This document shows, piece by piece, positions 42,260 to 50,829 of a DNA stretch of 50,829 bases. Location: NCBI GenBank assembly GCA_021788625.1, contig JAJYKL010000019.1:1-50829 (forward strand). The letters run 5' to 3'. The translations under genes and the position numbers were made by a program. The number at the start of each line of letters is the position of its first letter. Within the stretch, counting starts at the first letter, position 1. Origin of the DNA: Chloroflexota bacterium. GTDB taxonomy: Bacteria; Chloroflexota; Anaerolineae; J036; Brachytrichaceae. Under the pieces are notes generated by a model that was not told where the DNA came from, made no database searches, and saw nothing but the letters and a program-made list of their open reading frames with translations.

Positions 42260-43759
42260 ATGACGTGGTCCGGCAGGCATGTGGTGATTTTAGGGATGGC
42301 GCGGCAGGGGACAGCTCTGGCACGTTACCTCGCCGTGCAAGGTGCCATCGTGACACTCAGCGATATGAAGAGCTCTGAGGCATTGGCTGCAGAAATGACA
42401 ACACTGGCCGATGCCCTGGGACCAGCCGCTCGCTCAATCCGTTACGTTCTGGGTGGCCATCCCGAGTCGCTCCTGAACGACTGTGATATGTTATGCCTGA
42501 GTGGTGGAGTGCCGATTGATCTGCCGATTGTGCAGCAAGCCCGGCGGCGTGGCATTATGCTCAGTAATGATGCACAGGTATTCTTTTCGGTCTGTCCTGC
42601 ACCCATCATCGGCATTACGGGATCGGCCGGCAAGACAACTACCACAGCCCTGACAGGTGAGATGTTAATGCTTTCATTCGGTAACGAACCCGACGGAGAG
42701 TTGCCTGGTGCGCACGCTTTAACGCACTCTACGGTGAATAAAACACCACACGCTGCTGAACACAGTGCTGTTCGAGTGTGGGTAGGTGGTAACATCGGCA
42801 ACCCGCTGATTGCCTCGGTGGATGACATCCAACCGACTGATCGTGTGGTGATGGAGTTGTCATCGTTTCAACTGGAACTCATGACCGCCAGTCCCCATCT
42901 GGCATGCGTTACCAACATTACTCCCAACCACCTGGATCGGCACAAAACAATGGAAAACTACATTGCGGCTAAACAGCATATCCTGGATTTCCAGCATCCC
43001 GGCGATTGGGCGGTTTTGGGGTTGGACAACGATGTAACGGCACAAATGATCACGGCAGGCCGCCGCGTAGTGTTCAGTACTCATGGCGAGCCAGTGGGCG
43101 ACGCGGCCTGGCTGGACGCCATGGAGAATTTGCGGGTGCGGATCGGAGCCATCAGTATGGATGTGTCAATCGGCAACAGGCGCGAGTTGCTTCTATTAGG
43201 CGAGCATAACGTACAGAATGTATTGGCCGCGATGGCGATCAGTGCATTGGGTGGAGCGACGCCTGACGCCATGCGCCAGGTAGCGACAACATATCGCGGC
43301 GTGGCGCATCGGTTGCAGTTTATCGATGAGATCCGAGGTGTGCGCTATTACGACGACTCCATCGCCACAGCTCCGGAGCGCTTAATGGCGGCACTGCGCT
43401 GCTTCGCTCAACCAGTTGTGCTATTGTGTGGTGGACGCGATAAGCATCTACCTTGGGGTGATGCTGTACGCATGATGGCACAGAGATGCCGATGTGTTTT
43501 GTTATTTGGCGAGATGGCCAAACTCGTAGCCGACGAGGCACGAACCCAGCAAGTCGCCATCGATTTCACTGCCTGCGATAATCTGGATCAGGCAGTGCAT
43601 GAAGCAGCAGCCAGGGCCAGACCAGGTGATGTAGTGCTACTCTCGCCAGGTGGAACCAGCTTCGACGCGTTTAAGGATTTCGAAGAGCGCGGTGACGTCT
43701 TCGTTCGACTGGTCCATGCAATGGAGGAGCCACACAGCACCACCGGAGGAAACGCATGA
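42260..43759 (+). CDS. murD: UDP-MurNAc-L-alanine:D-glutamate ligase
   Basis: 499 residues. Rossmann-like start HVVILGMARQGTALARYL, P-loop GITGSAGKTTT (118-128), VWVGGNIGNPLIA, VMELSSFQLE, NITPNHLDRH and VLLCGGRDKHLPW. It adds D-Glu to UDP-MurNAc-L-Ala in the cytoplasm. AAAGGACATGAC gives a good ribosome binding site. The stop overlaps the ftsW ATG (ATGA). Confidence 0.95.
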   Translation: MTWSGRHVVILGMARQGTALARYLAVQGAIVTLSDMKSSEALAAEMTTLADALGPAARSIRYVLGGHPESLLNDCDMLCLSGGVPIDLPIVQQARRRGIMLSNDAQVFFSVCPAPIIGITGSAGKTTTTALTGEMLMLSFGNEPDGELPGAHALTHSTVNKTPHAAEHSAVRVWVGGNIGNPLIASVDDIQPTDRVVMELSSFQLELMTASPHLACVTNITPNHLDRHKTMENYIAAKQHILDFQHPGDWAVLGLDNDVTAQMITAGRRVVFSTHGEPVGDAAWLDAMENLRVRIGAISMDVSIGNRRELLLLGEHNVQNVLAAMAISALGGATPDAMRQVATTYRGVAHRLQFIDEIRGVRYYDDSIATAPERLMAALRCFAQPVVLLCGGRDKHLPWGDAVRMMAQRCRCVLLFGEMAKLVADEARTQQVAIDFTACDNLDQAVHEAAARARPGDVVLLSPGGTSFDAFKDFEERGDVFVRLVHAMEEPHSTTGGNA

Positions 43760-45216
43760 CAGCACAAATGACGTCCGGGGCGGAGCATTCCATAAAGACT
43801 TCGATCTCTAATATCACGTCCAGGGCGAACGTTACCGAGAAGCTGTCCATGGACTGGGTGCTGTTTGCTGTAGTGATCGTACTGACCCTGGTTGGCTTGG
43901 TGATGAGCTACAGCACGACGTTTTATGCCTCGGCTGCTTTGAGGAACAACCCGTTTGCACAATTTGAAAATCAGTTAATCCATGCGGGCATCGGCCTGGT
44001 TTTGCTGGTCATCCTTAGCCGCATCGATTATGGATTCTGGCATGGGGTGTCGCCTTATCTGGCAGTCTTGACCATCGTGGCGCTGGGTGCTGTTCTGGCG
44101 TTTGGTGATGCTCGCTTTGGAGCCAAGCGAGCATTCTCTGAAGGCTCAATCCAACCCAGTGAAGCGGCAAAAATAACCATCCTGTTGTACGCCGCCACAT
44201 GGTTGTCTTCGCGACGCGATGAACTGGGCAGTTTATTGATGGGTGTCGTACCTTTCGTCATTATTCTGGCTATTGGAACGGTAACGATATTATTCGAGCC
44301 AGACCTGAGTACGACTGTGATCATCCTCATCGCTGCCTTCGCGATGTTTTATGTGGCGGGAGCCAGGATTCACCATCTGCTCATTGTTCTTGGCATCGCC
44401 GTGTTGCTGGCCACCACGATGATGAATGCACCCGTATTCACGCACGTTGCAGCGCGTATGCGCGACTACCTGGTTTCGATGCAAGGTGGCATCCCACACC
44501 AGCAGATCCAGCAGGCCATGGCAGCCTTCCGGGAAGGCGGTTTGTTAGGGGTGGGCGTTGGTGGCGGTTTCGCAAAGTACTTCTTGTACACGGCGCATAC
44601 AGATAGTGTGTTCGCAGTGCTGGCTGATGAAACGGGACTGTTGGGCCTTGCTGTAACACTCGGCCTGTTCGTAATACTGGTATATCGTGCCTTTCGCATC
44701 GCCCAGCGTGCCGATTCCTATATGGGTGCATATTGGGCCATCGGCTTGAGTACATGGATCATTATGCAAACGTTGTTGAACAGTCTGGCGATGGTGGGTT
44801 TGATTCCCTTACCCGGCATACCAGTACCGTTCCTGAGTATAGGTGGTTCGTCGCTCATCTCGGTGCTGTGTGCGTGTGGCATCCTGTTGAGTATTTCGCG
44901 CGGTAGCAACAAGATGGCACGCGCCGAAATGGAACGATCCATGCCTAAAAGGAAGAACGAACTCACTGCAGGAGGTAGAGCGAATCACGGTGCGAGTTCT
45001 ATTATCCGCCGGCGGTACAGCAGGTCACGTACTACCCGCCCTGACCGTTCTGGAGCGGCTGAAGATGATGGTAACACCCTCATCGGCCGCGATGTCAAGT
45101 TTAAAACCAGCCTCGGCAAGAGATCGGCAGGATCCGCCCAAACCCGGCTTTCAGGCTTTATTCATAGGCGGGCAGGGCGGAATGGAACAGGATCTGGTCA
45201 GACGCGCGGGCGTTGA
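43756..45216 (+). CDS. ftsW: Septal peptidoglycan polymerase FtsW (SEDS family)
   Basis: 486 residues. About ten membrane helices and LPGIPVPFLSIGGSSLISVLC, the SEDS signature; VMSYSTTFYA and FGDARFGAKRAF in the first half. It polymerises lipid II at the septum with FtsI. After the last helix (about residue 385) a basic tail of about 100 residues follows; the last 75 (Arg/Ser/Gly-rich, RRRYSRSRTTRPDRSG) are read from inside murG in another frame. The overlap of 227 bases with murG is unusual; either the tail is real or the gene once stopped earlier. Confidence 0.9.
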   Translation: MTAQMTSGAEHSIKTSISNITSRANVTEKLSMDWVLFAVVIVLTLVGLVMSYSTTFYASAALRNNPFAQFENQLIHAGIGLVLLVILSRIDYGFWHGVSPYLAVLTIVALGAVLAFGDARFGAKRAFSEGSIQPSEAAKITILLYAATWLSSRRDELGSLLMGVVPFVIILAIGTVTILFEPDLSTTVIILIAAFAMFYVAGARIHHLLIVLGIAVLLATTMMNAPVFTHVAARMRDYLVSMQGGIPHQQIQQAMAAFREGGLLGVGVGGGFAKYFLYTAHTDSVFAVLADETGLLGLAVTLGLFVILVYRAFRIAQRADSYMGAYWAIGLSTWIIMQTLLNSLAMVGLIPLPGIPVPFLSIGGSSLISVLCACGILLSISRGSNKMARAEMERSMPKRKNELTAGGRANHGASSIIRRRYSRSRTTRPDRSGAAEDDGNTLIGRDVKFKTSLGKRSAGSAQTRLSGFIHRRAGRNGTGSGQTRGR

Positions 45217-46195
45217 CTTCGTCAGCATCCCGGCTGGTGCCATGCATGCGGTCGGTGTATGGCGTATGGTGACTGGAGCATGCAAGCTCATGCGAGGAGT
45301 GGTACGCGCCTGTATCCTGATAAGTCGTTTCCACCCGCATGTCGTACTTCTTACAGGTGGGTATGTAGGTGTTCCGGTAAGTATTGCGGCGTGGTTGCAC
45401 CGTGTGCCGACCGTTGTGTACCTGCCCGATATCGAACCAGGCCAGGCACTGAAAGTGATGGCCATTCTGGCGACTAAGGTGGCCACGACGACGGAGGAGT
45501 CATCACGCTACATTAAGGCTGCGAAACTGGTGGTGACGGGTTATCCTGTACGCCAGGCATTCCACCAGGTAAAGCGTGATGAGGCACGTGCGCATTTTGG
45601 CATCGGTCCCAACGACTGGATATTGCTTATCTTTGGTGGTAGTAAAGGGGCGCGCAGTATTAACCGCGCGGTGACATCGAACATTCAGGCACTTCTGGAA
45701 TTGCAGAAGCAGGGAGAGGCGTCGAGGCATGCCGTCTCACGAGTGATACACGTGAGCGGTCAGGATGATTGGCCAGAGGTACAAGCTGCATGGGAGCTAC
45801 TGCCAATGGAGCAGAGGAGTCGATATACGGTTTTCCCCTACCTGCACGAAGAAATGGCATCGGCGATGGCTGCCGCTGACCTGGTGGTATGCCGGGCTGG
45901 CGCGTCAGTACTAGGGGAGCTGCCGGCGGTGGGTTTACCAGCAGTTTTGGTACCGTATCCCTATGCGTGGCGCTATCAGAAGATGAATGCCTCGTACCTA
46001 GTGGGGCGGGGGGCTGCCGTGATGGTAGAAGACGCCCAACTGAAGGATGAACTGGTACGTGTAGTCAGTCAATTATGGAGTGACCCCCAATCGCTGAGTG
46101 TAATGCGGCAGTCCATGCAAGCTCAGAGCGGGCGTGATGGGGCTACCGAAATCGCTCAGTTGCTACTGCGGGTTGGAGTGGGTGCAATGGGATGA
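44990..46195 (+). CDS. murG: Lipid II synthase MurG (UDP-GlcNAc transferase)
   Basis: 401 residues from GTG at 44990, with GGAGG (44971-44975) 14 nt before it. MRVLLSAGGTAGHVLPAL opens the GT-B fold; LLTGGYVGVPVSIAAWL, IFGGSKGARSINRAV and CRAGASVLGELPAVGLPAV follow. It adds GlcNAc to lipid I. About 30 extra residues (26-54, Ser/Ala/Arg/Pro-rich) sit between the first helix and FIGGQGGMEQDLV, where other MurG proteins run straight on. That insert lies within the stretch shared with ftsW. Confidence 0.95.
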   Translation: MRVLLSAGGTAGHVLPALTVLERLKMMVTPSSAAMSSLKPASARDRQDPPKPGFQALFIGGQGGMEQDLVRRAGVDFVSIPAGAMHAVGVWRMVTGACKLMRGVVRACILISRFHPHVVLLTGGYVGVPVSIAAWLHRVPTVVYLPDIEPGQALKVMAILATKVATTTEESSRYIKAAKLVVTGYPVRQAFHQVKRDEARAHFGIGPNDWILLIFGGSKGARSINRAVTSNIQALLELQKQGEASRHAVSRVIHVSGQDDWPEVQAAWELLPMEQRSRYTVFPYLHEEMASAMAAADLVVCRAGASVLGELPAVGLPAVLVPYPYAWRYQKMNASYLVGRGAAVMVEDAQLKDELVRVVSQLWSDPQSLSVMRQSMQAQSGRDGATEIAQLLLRVGVGAMG

Positions 46196-46245
46196 AATCC
46201 TGTGACCTTTGAGTGGCTGGTCACAGATGAATAATCAGGAACAGC

Positions 46246-46800
46246 ATGATCAACGCTAACCTAGTCTTCGTATTATTCGTTGTCGTCTTCGGGTTCATAG
46301 GTGCCATGCGTGGCTGGGTGCGTGAGGTAATCGTCACAGCCAGCCTGGTTTTAGGGTTGTTTGTGCTGAACCAACTGGGTGATCGGTGGGATAGTGTGGT
46401 GAGCGGTTTCGCAGCGCAGCATAGCACCGAACAATGGTTGTTACGAGCCGCACCATTGTTCTTCATCGCCTTCTTTGGTTATCTGGGTCCGGCAATTGTG
46501 CGGAGCCGATTCGAGCAGACACCGCGCGGCAGGATCGAACAGGGTATGTTGGCGTTCATCATTGGTCTGGTGAATGGCTATATTCTTTTCAGTACCCTGG
46601 CATTCATCGCGTGGCGGGCTGGGATTCTGGATAAACCGCCCCAGCCTGGCCTGGGACAATCGCCTTTGTTTTCAGCACCACTCGGCGGGTGGGGTGAAGT
46701 CTTTTTTATCAAAAGCGCGGCGATGTCGCTGCTGCAAGGTTCGACACTGGTGATCGTGTTGATTGCCGTGTTTCTGTTTGTGATCGTGGTTATCGTATGA
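46246..46800 (+). CDS. CvpA-like membrane protein
   Basis: 184 residues, four membrane helices. LVFVLFVVVFGFIGAMRGWVREVIVTASL matches the start of CvpA-type proteins (colicin V production). Its place between murG and murC is unusual for the dcw cluster; a role in wall synthesis is suggested only by position. CAGGAACAGC before the ATG is an acceptable ribosome binding site. Confidence 0.6.
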   Translation: MINANLVFVLFVVVFGFIGAMRGWVREVIVTASLVLGLFVLNQLGDRWDSVVSGFAAQHSTEQWLLRAAPLFFIAFFGYLGPAIVRSRFEQTPRGRIEQGMLAFIIGLVNGYILFSTLAFIAWRAGILDKPPQPGLGQSPLFSAPLGGWGEVFFIKSAAMSLLQGSTLVIVLIAVFLFVIVVIV

Positions 46801-46831
46801 GCTGCGATTACCCAGGTATTTGGGCGATGGA

Positions 46832-48220
46832 ATGAAGATTCATGTTATGGGTGCAGGTGGTTCGGGAATGCAGCCTCTGGCGCGCTTGCTGCAGGCGAGG
46901 GGCTACACGGTTACAGGTGATGATCGCGAGGCATCACCTGCTTTGGAAGCATTGCGTCAGGAAGGTATTCAAACCTTTGTGGGGCACGATCCTTCGCATC
47001 TGCAGGGCGTGGACGCTGTCGCGCCTTCATCGGCTATTCCGAAGAACAACCCGGAGTTGGTGGCTGCGCATCAGTTGGGCATACCGGTCTGGCATCGCGG
47101 CGATGTGCTGAACCGGCTCATGCAGAGTCGAGAAAATATCCCAACGGTAGGCATTGCGGTGGCGGGTACGCACGGCAAGAGCACCACTACTGGCATGATC
47201 GCCACAATCTTGGTCGATGCAGGGTTGGATCCGTCCTACATCATCGGTGCGACGCCTGCCTCTCTGGGTGCCAATGCTCATTCAGGCGACGGACAGGTGT
47301 TCCTTGTGGAGGCCGATGAATACGATCGCACTTTCCTGCGGCTGGAGCCCAGCATCGCTGTGATCACCAACATCGAATTCGACCACCCTGATACCTACCG
47401 CGACCTGGATGACACGATCAACACATTCATGGAGTTTTCACGGCACTTGCCAGCCGCAGGTGCTCTGGTGGCCTGTGCTGACGATGATGGCGTAACCGAG
47501 ATGCTCCGACGTGCTTCACCCTTGCAGGCGCCGCTACTGGACTACGGTTTCAAGCGCGGAGCGTGGCGATGCATGAATCCCCATACCAATCCTGTCGGAG
47601 GGCTGGACTTCAGCTATAACGGACCGGGTGGCCAGTCTGGCGTCTGCTCGTTGCGTGTGCCGGGCGAGCACAATATGCTGAATGCATTAGCAGCGCTGGC
47701 GACGTCGGACGCAGTGAATGTACCTCTGGATGACGCCGTTGCATCCCTGGGGCGGTATACCGGTGCAGGTCGACGATTTGAGCTACGTGGCGAACGGCGA
47801 GGTGTTCGTGTGATTGACGATTACGCACATCACCCGACTGAGATCCGGGCCACTTTGAGTGCTGCGCGAGAGCGCTTTCCGGTGGCCAATCTCTGGGCAG
47901 TGTGGCAACCTCACACTTTCAGCCGCACGGCGGCTTTGCTGGATCAGTTCGCCCAGGCGTTTGATGACGCCGATCAGGTTATTGTGCTGCCTATTTATGC
48001 TGCACGAGAGAAGGCTGAAGATTTCAATGTGGCGGGTCACACCCTGAATCCTATTGCAATCTCGCGTCAGATTAAACACCGTCATGTGTATAACGCAGCT
48101 TCTCTCGGTGACGCTTTGGGTATGTTAGTCTCTCAGGTGCGACCAGGTGACGTGGTGATTACGCTGAGCGCCGGCGACGGTAACCTGGTGGGTGAACGAT
48201 TGCTCGAAATGCTCAGGTAG
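46832..48220 (+). CDS. murC: UDP-MurNAc:L-alanine ligase
   Basis: 462 residues from the ATG at 46832, where the family usually begins (MKIHVMGAGGSGMQPLA); a TTG four codons upstream is less likely. AGTHGKSTTTGM (111-122) is the P-loop, then VEADEYDRTF, NIEFDHPDTY, GRRFELRG and DDYAHHPTEI. It starts the stem peptide by adding L-Ala. No clear ribosome binding site; the preceding CvpA-like gene ends 31 nt away. Confidence 0.96.
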   Translation: MKIHVMGAGGSGMQPLARLLQARGYTVTGDDREASPALEALRQEGIQTFVGHDPSHLQGVDAVAPSSAIPKNNPELVAAHQLGIPVWHRGDVLNRLMQSRENIPTVGIAVAGTHGKSTTTGMIATILVDAGLDPSYIIGATPASLGANAHSGDGQVFLVEADEYDRTFLRLEPSIAVITNIEFDHPDTYRDLDDTINTFMEFSRHLPAAGALVACADDDGVTEMLRRASPLQAPLLDYGFKRGAWRCMNPHTNPVGGLDFSYNGPGGQSGVCSLRVPGEHNMLNALAALATSDAVNVPLDDAVASLGRYTGAGRRFELRGERRGVRVIDDYAHHPTEIRATLSAARERFPVANLWAVWQPHTFSRTAALLDQFAQAFDDADQVIVLPIYAAREKAEDFNVAGHTLNPIAISRQIKHRHVYNAASLGDALGMLVSQVRPGDVVITLSAGDGNLVGERLLEMLR

Positions 48221-48240
48221 CCAGGTTTTTGCTCACATTG

Positions 48241-49200
48241 ATGAAGACGATGAGTGATTTTGACGAATTCAAAGAACGCGCCAAACCCAACGAGTTCATG
48301 GCGAAACACACCACCGCTCGTATTGGTGGTCCGGCGGATTTGCTGATTGAAGCCCGCACTGTAAGTGAGCTGGTGGCGCTGGCGCAGCGAGCCGACCAAA
48401 TCTCATTGCCCTATCTGGTGCTGGGCGGCGGCGCGAATGTGCTGGTGAGCGATGTGGGTATACGAGGACTCGTGATATTGAACCGCACCAAGGAGATCAA
48501 GATCACCATACGTGATATCTCGGCGCAGGTTGAAGTGGACTCAGGTGTAGTGCTGGCGACCCTGGCGCGGGATTGTATTGAGCGTGGGTTGGCTGGGTTT
48601 GAATGGGCTATTGGTGTACCCGGTACCGTAGGGGGTGCCATCGTCGGTAATGCGGGAGCACACGGTGGCGATATGGCGGCGGCCCTTAAGCTGGCTAAGG
48701 TCATGCGACGAGGTTATCCCTCGGAATATTGGACGCCACGCCAGTTGGCGTTTGGATATCGCCAGAGCGCCCTAAAAACTTATGGCCCGCTCGAGAGGCC
48801 CATCGTGTTATCCGCCATTTATGACCTGCGCCGCGACCACCGTACCAATCTGGAGCGACGTGCAGCGGATATGCAGGCCAGGCGTCATGCCAGCCAACCG
48901 CCTGGAGCATCGATCGGCAGCATGTTCAAGAACCCGCCCAATGACTTCGCTGGCCGCCTGATTGAGGCGGCAGGCTTGAAAGGAGTGATGCGAGGTGGTG
49001 CCATGATCTCGCCCATCCATGCGAACTTCTTTGTCAATGCTTCGGGTAGCGCCAGTGCGGCTGATGTAAAAGCTCTTTTGGACCTCGCACATGATACGGT
49101 GCTCAAGCGTTTTGGGGTGAGTCTGGAACTGGAGATTGAGCTACTGGGTGAATGGGGTGCGAACACACCGTCGATCACCAATTCCGAAGCAAAGGTGTAA
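48241..49200 (+). CDS. murB: UDP-N-acetylenolpyruvoylglucosamine reductase
   Basis: 319 residues from ATG 48241; TTG 48229 and ATG 48250 are alternatives. HTTARIGGPADLLIEA and LGGGANVLVSD bind FAD; GFEWAIGVPGTVGGAIVGNAGAHGG, the catalytic-Ser motif GSMFKNPP, GRLIEAAGLKG and HANFFVN follow. The absence of the extra Tyr loop suggests a type II enzyme. It reduces enolpyruvyl-UDP-GlcNAc to UDP-MurNAc, so it acts before MurC though encoded after it. Confidence 0.95.
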   Translation: MKTMSDFDEFKERAKPNEFMAKHTTARIGGPADLLIEARTVSELVALAQRADQISLPYLVLGGGANVLVSDVGIRGLVILNRTKEIKITIRDISAQVEVDSGVVLATLARDCIERGLAGFEWAIGVPGTVGGAIVGNAGAHGGDMAAALKLAKVMRRGYPSEYWTPRQLAFGYRQSALKTYGPLERPIVLSAIYDLRRDHRTNLERRAADMQARRHASQPPGASIGSMFKNPPNDFAGRLIEAAGLKGVMRGGAMISPIHANFFVNASGSASAADVKALLDLAHDTVLKRFGVSLELEIELLGEWGANTPSITNSEAKV

Positions 49201-49238
49201 GGTCTCAACCAAATCCAGGTGATCAAACGGGAACCAGT

Positions 49239-50273
49239 ATGACGGAAGAGATACAAGCTGACTCAACACACGCAGGTGCAGTAAGGAAGCTGAAAGTGGT
49301 TGTGCTCTACGGTGGACAAAGTGGAGAGCATGAGGTCAGCTTAATGTCATCCGCTTCGGTATTGGAAGAATTGGATGAGGACAAGTACGATGTAACGCCA
49401 GTATTCATCGACCCACAAGGACATTGGAGCGTGCCCATTGAGTCGCTGCGCCAATACGATGTGGTATTTCCAGTCATGCATGGTCCGATGGGTGAAGACG
49501 GCACCGTGCAAGGTTTGCTGAAGCTGCTGGGTGTGCCATTCGTTGGGGCAGAGGTGGTAGGCTCAGCGGTTGGTATGGACAAGTGCATCTTTAAGGATGT
49601 CATGCGGGCACATGGCTTACCGGTCGTGCGAAGCCTGGTCATTCGACGATACGAGTGGACGCGTGCGAGCCCGGAAGAACATGCGGTTATCATAGAGCAT
49701 GTGGGGTGCGAGCTGGGCTGGCCTGTATTTGTGAAGCCTGCCAATATGGGCTCCAGCGTGGGTATCAGTAAGTGCAAGCAACCTGAACAGATGCCCACCG
49801 CAGTGGAGGAAGCATTCAGGTGGGATCGCAAGGTACTGGTGGAGGCTGCTGTGCCCTGTGCACGTGAGTTGGAAGTGAGCATTCTTGGCAACGATGAGCT
49901 GCAAGCTTCGGTTGTGGGTGAGGTAAAGCCACACCGTGAATTCTATGACTATGCAGCGAAGTACTTGGTAAAAGGCGAAGAGGAGTCTGAGCTGATAATT
50001 CCAGCTTCCATCCCAGCCCCGTTGATGGAACGCATTCAGCACCTGGCTATGCAGGTGGCGCGGCTGGCGGAAGCGCGTGGCATGACTCGTGTCGACTTCC
50101 TGCTGGAAGGCGCGGGTGCCGGGAGCGCGGGCGAGCCCGGGTTGTTTGTGAACGAGATTAACACCATTCCCGGCTTTACGTCCATCAGCATGTATCCCAA
50201 GTTGTGGGAGGCGACTGGGTTACCCTATTCGAGTCTACTCGACAAGCTTATCGAACTGGCATTGGAGAGATAA
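49239..50273 (+). CDS. ddl: D-alanine:D-alanine ligase
   Basis: 344 residues from ATG 49239; a longer frame starting inside murB is rejected. VVLYGGQSGEHEVSLMS, PVMHGPMGEDGTVQGLL, VKPANMGSSVGISK, EFYDYAAKY and VNEINTIPGFTSISMYPKLW are all present. The Tyr-containing EFYDY loop fits D-Ala-D-Ala, not a depsipeptide ligase, so no glycopeptide-resistance type is indicated. It supplies the dipeptide used by MurF. Followed by ftsQ after 3 nt. Confidence 0.96.
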   Translation: MTEEIQADSTHAGAVRKLKVVVLYGGQSGEHEVSLMSSASVLEELDEDKYDVTPVFIDPQGHWSVPIESLRQYDVVFPVMHGPMGEDGTVQGLLKLLGVPFVGAEVVGSAVGMDKCIFKDVMRAHGLPVVRSLVIRRYEWTRASPEEHAVIIEHVGCELGWPVFVKPANMGSSVGISKCKQPEQMPTAVEEAFRWDRKVLVEAAVPCARELEVSILGNDELQASVVGEVKPHREFYDYAAKYLVKGEEESELIIPASIPAPLMERIQHLAMQVARLAEARGMTRVDFLLEGAGAGSAGEPGLFVNEINTIPGFTSISMYPKLWEATGLPYSSLLDKLIELALER

Positions 50274-50276
50274 CGG

Positions 50277-50829
50277 GTGCAACAACGGTATCGACCAAAA
50301 CGAGAGGCAAGACCTCGCAATCGCTTTGACGTGGCGAACAGCTACGGAAAGGCTTTACGTGAAGGGATGTCCATGCCTCTGCCCGTTGTGAACCGCGCAG
50401 TGGTCATGGCCATTCTGATCCTCATCCTGCTGGTGGCTCTGGCCATCTGGTTTATGAGCGACGAGTTTCACATTCATAATGTACAGGTGGTCAATAATCA
50501 AGGAGTACCCGCGTCACAGATAATCGCTGCCAGTGGAATACAAGGCGAGCACTGGTGGTTCGTAGACTTGAACGCAGCAGCCAGACGCGTGGGTGAATTA
50601 CCAGGGGTCCAATCGTCACGTATTACCTGTGTATGGCAAAGCGGCTGCACGATACTCATCCAACCGGCTCCCGCGCTTGCTGATTGGCAGAACGTAAACA
50701 ACTCACCTGAGGTATGGATCGATCAGCAAGGCAAAGTACAACGCGCATTAAATGACGTGCCTGCAATACTGACCATTTTCCAGGAGTCAGGTGAGTCGCC
50801 TGCTTTAGGCACACCTTTGGATGACAAAA
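50277..50829 (+). CDS. ftsQ: FtsQ/DivIB division protein, cut by the window edge
   Basis: About 184 residues, open to the window end. GTG at 50277 directly follows the ddl stop. A basic cytoplasmic tail (about 45 residues), one membrane helix (AILILILLVALAIWFM), then FHIHNVQVVNNQGVPASQI and NAAARRVGELPGVQSSRITC, the POTRA domain of FtsQ. It binds FtsL and FtsB and recruits the septal synthase. The C-terminal part lies outside the window. Confidence 0.85.
   Translation, partial: MQQRYRPKREARPRNRFDVANSYGKALREGMSMPLPVVNRAVVMAILILILLVALAIWFMSDEFHIHNVQVVNNQGVPASQIIAASGIQGEHWWFVDLNAAARRVGELPGVQSSRITCVWQSGCTILIQPAPALADWQNVNNSPEVWIDQQGKVQRALNDVPAILTIFQESGESPALGTPLDDK

Noticed and set aside
49152-49238. 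Longer ddl start inside murB
   Set aside because: It would overlap murB by 49 bases and adds residues unlike Ddl; the ATG at 49239 is preferred.

Overview
The window reads as a chromosomal segment of a bacterium from the Chloroflexota (GC roughly in the low fifties by eye; class not resolvable). The clues are a YbbR protein, SpoVS, a PASTA-domain Ser/Thr kinase, several GT39-like membrane glycosyltransferases with long extracytoplasmic tails, GH-like lipoproteins and a CTTCGACAAGCTCAGG-type tandem repeat, next to a complete-looking division/cell-wall (dcw) cluster. Most genes look vertically inherited and housekeeping. No CRISPR array, intact transposon or prophage was seen.

Left end (1-2.1 kb): an HTH-TPR regulator in visibly GC-richer DNA, an apparently gene-free stretch, then a self-contained tRNA operon on the minus strand (promoter, tRNA-Phe, tRNA-Gly, terminator). 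2.1-10.6 kb, all minus strand: a DinB-like protein, a class-I glutaminase-like C26 hydrolase, the wreck of an ECF sigma/anti-sigma pair, a PASTA Ser/Thr kinase, two tandem GH-like proteins and a YbbR protein. 10.7-12.5 kb: glnA behind a strong promoter and a leader with a well-formed intrinsic terminator. 12.6-20.3 kb, minus: a surface-glycan block (GT2, CAP/SCP protein, two GT39-like enzymes) following radC in a tightly packed operon. 20.3-28.9 kb: a zinc-ribbon membrane protein, pyruvate kinase and DegV (operon), a 7-copy 39-bp repeat, a GH-like lipoprotein, and two membrane proteins.

28.9-35.9 kb: small membrane and stress-type proteins (YtxH-like and a DUF948-like partner), a YugP-like zinc peptidase, a nucleoside phosphorylase, SpoVS, ribokinase and a Gln-rich membrane protein. 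35.9 kb to the end: the dcw cluster on the plus strand, mraZ-rsmH-ftsL-ftsI-murF-mraY-murD-ftsW-murG-cvpA-like-murC-murB-ddl-ftsQ (cut by the window edge). It makes lipid II precursors (MurF, MraY, MurD, MurG, MurC, MurB, Ddl) and the septal synthase (FtsW, FtsI, FtsL, FtsQ). murE is absent from its usual place. The cluster begins with a good promoter, three GTGGRR boxes at exact 10-nt spacing (likely MraZ operator) and a short ORF overlapping the mraZ start.

The observations most worth a second look are the glnA leader, the mraZ operator/uORF arrangement, the 227-bp out-of-frame ftsW/murG overlap, the fused sigma/anti-sigma pseudogene, and a beta-rich C-terminal domain shared by the kinase and both large glycosyltransferases. 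I did not find a clear, wholly new multi-gene system.
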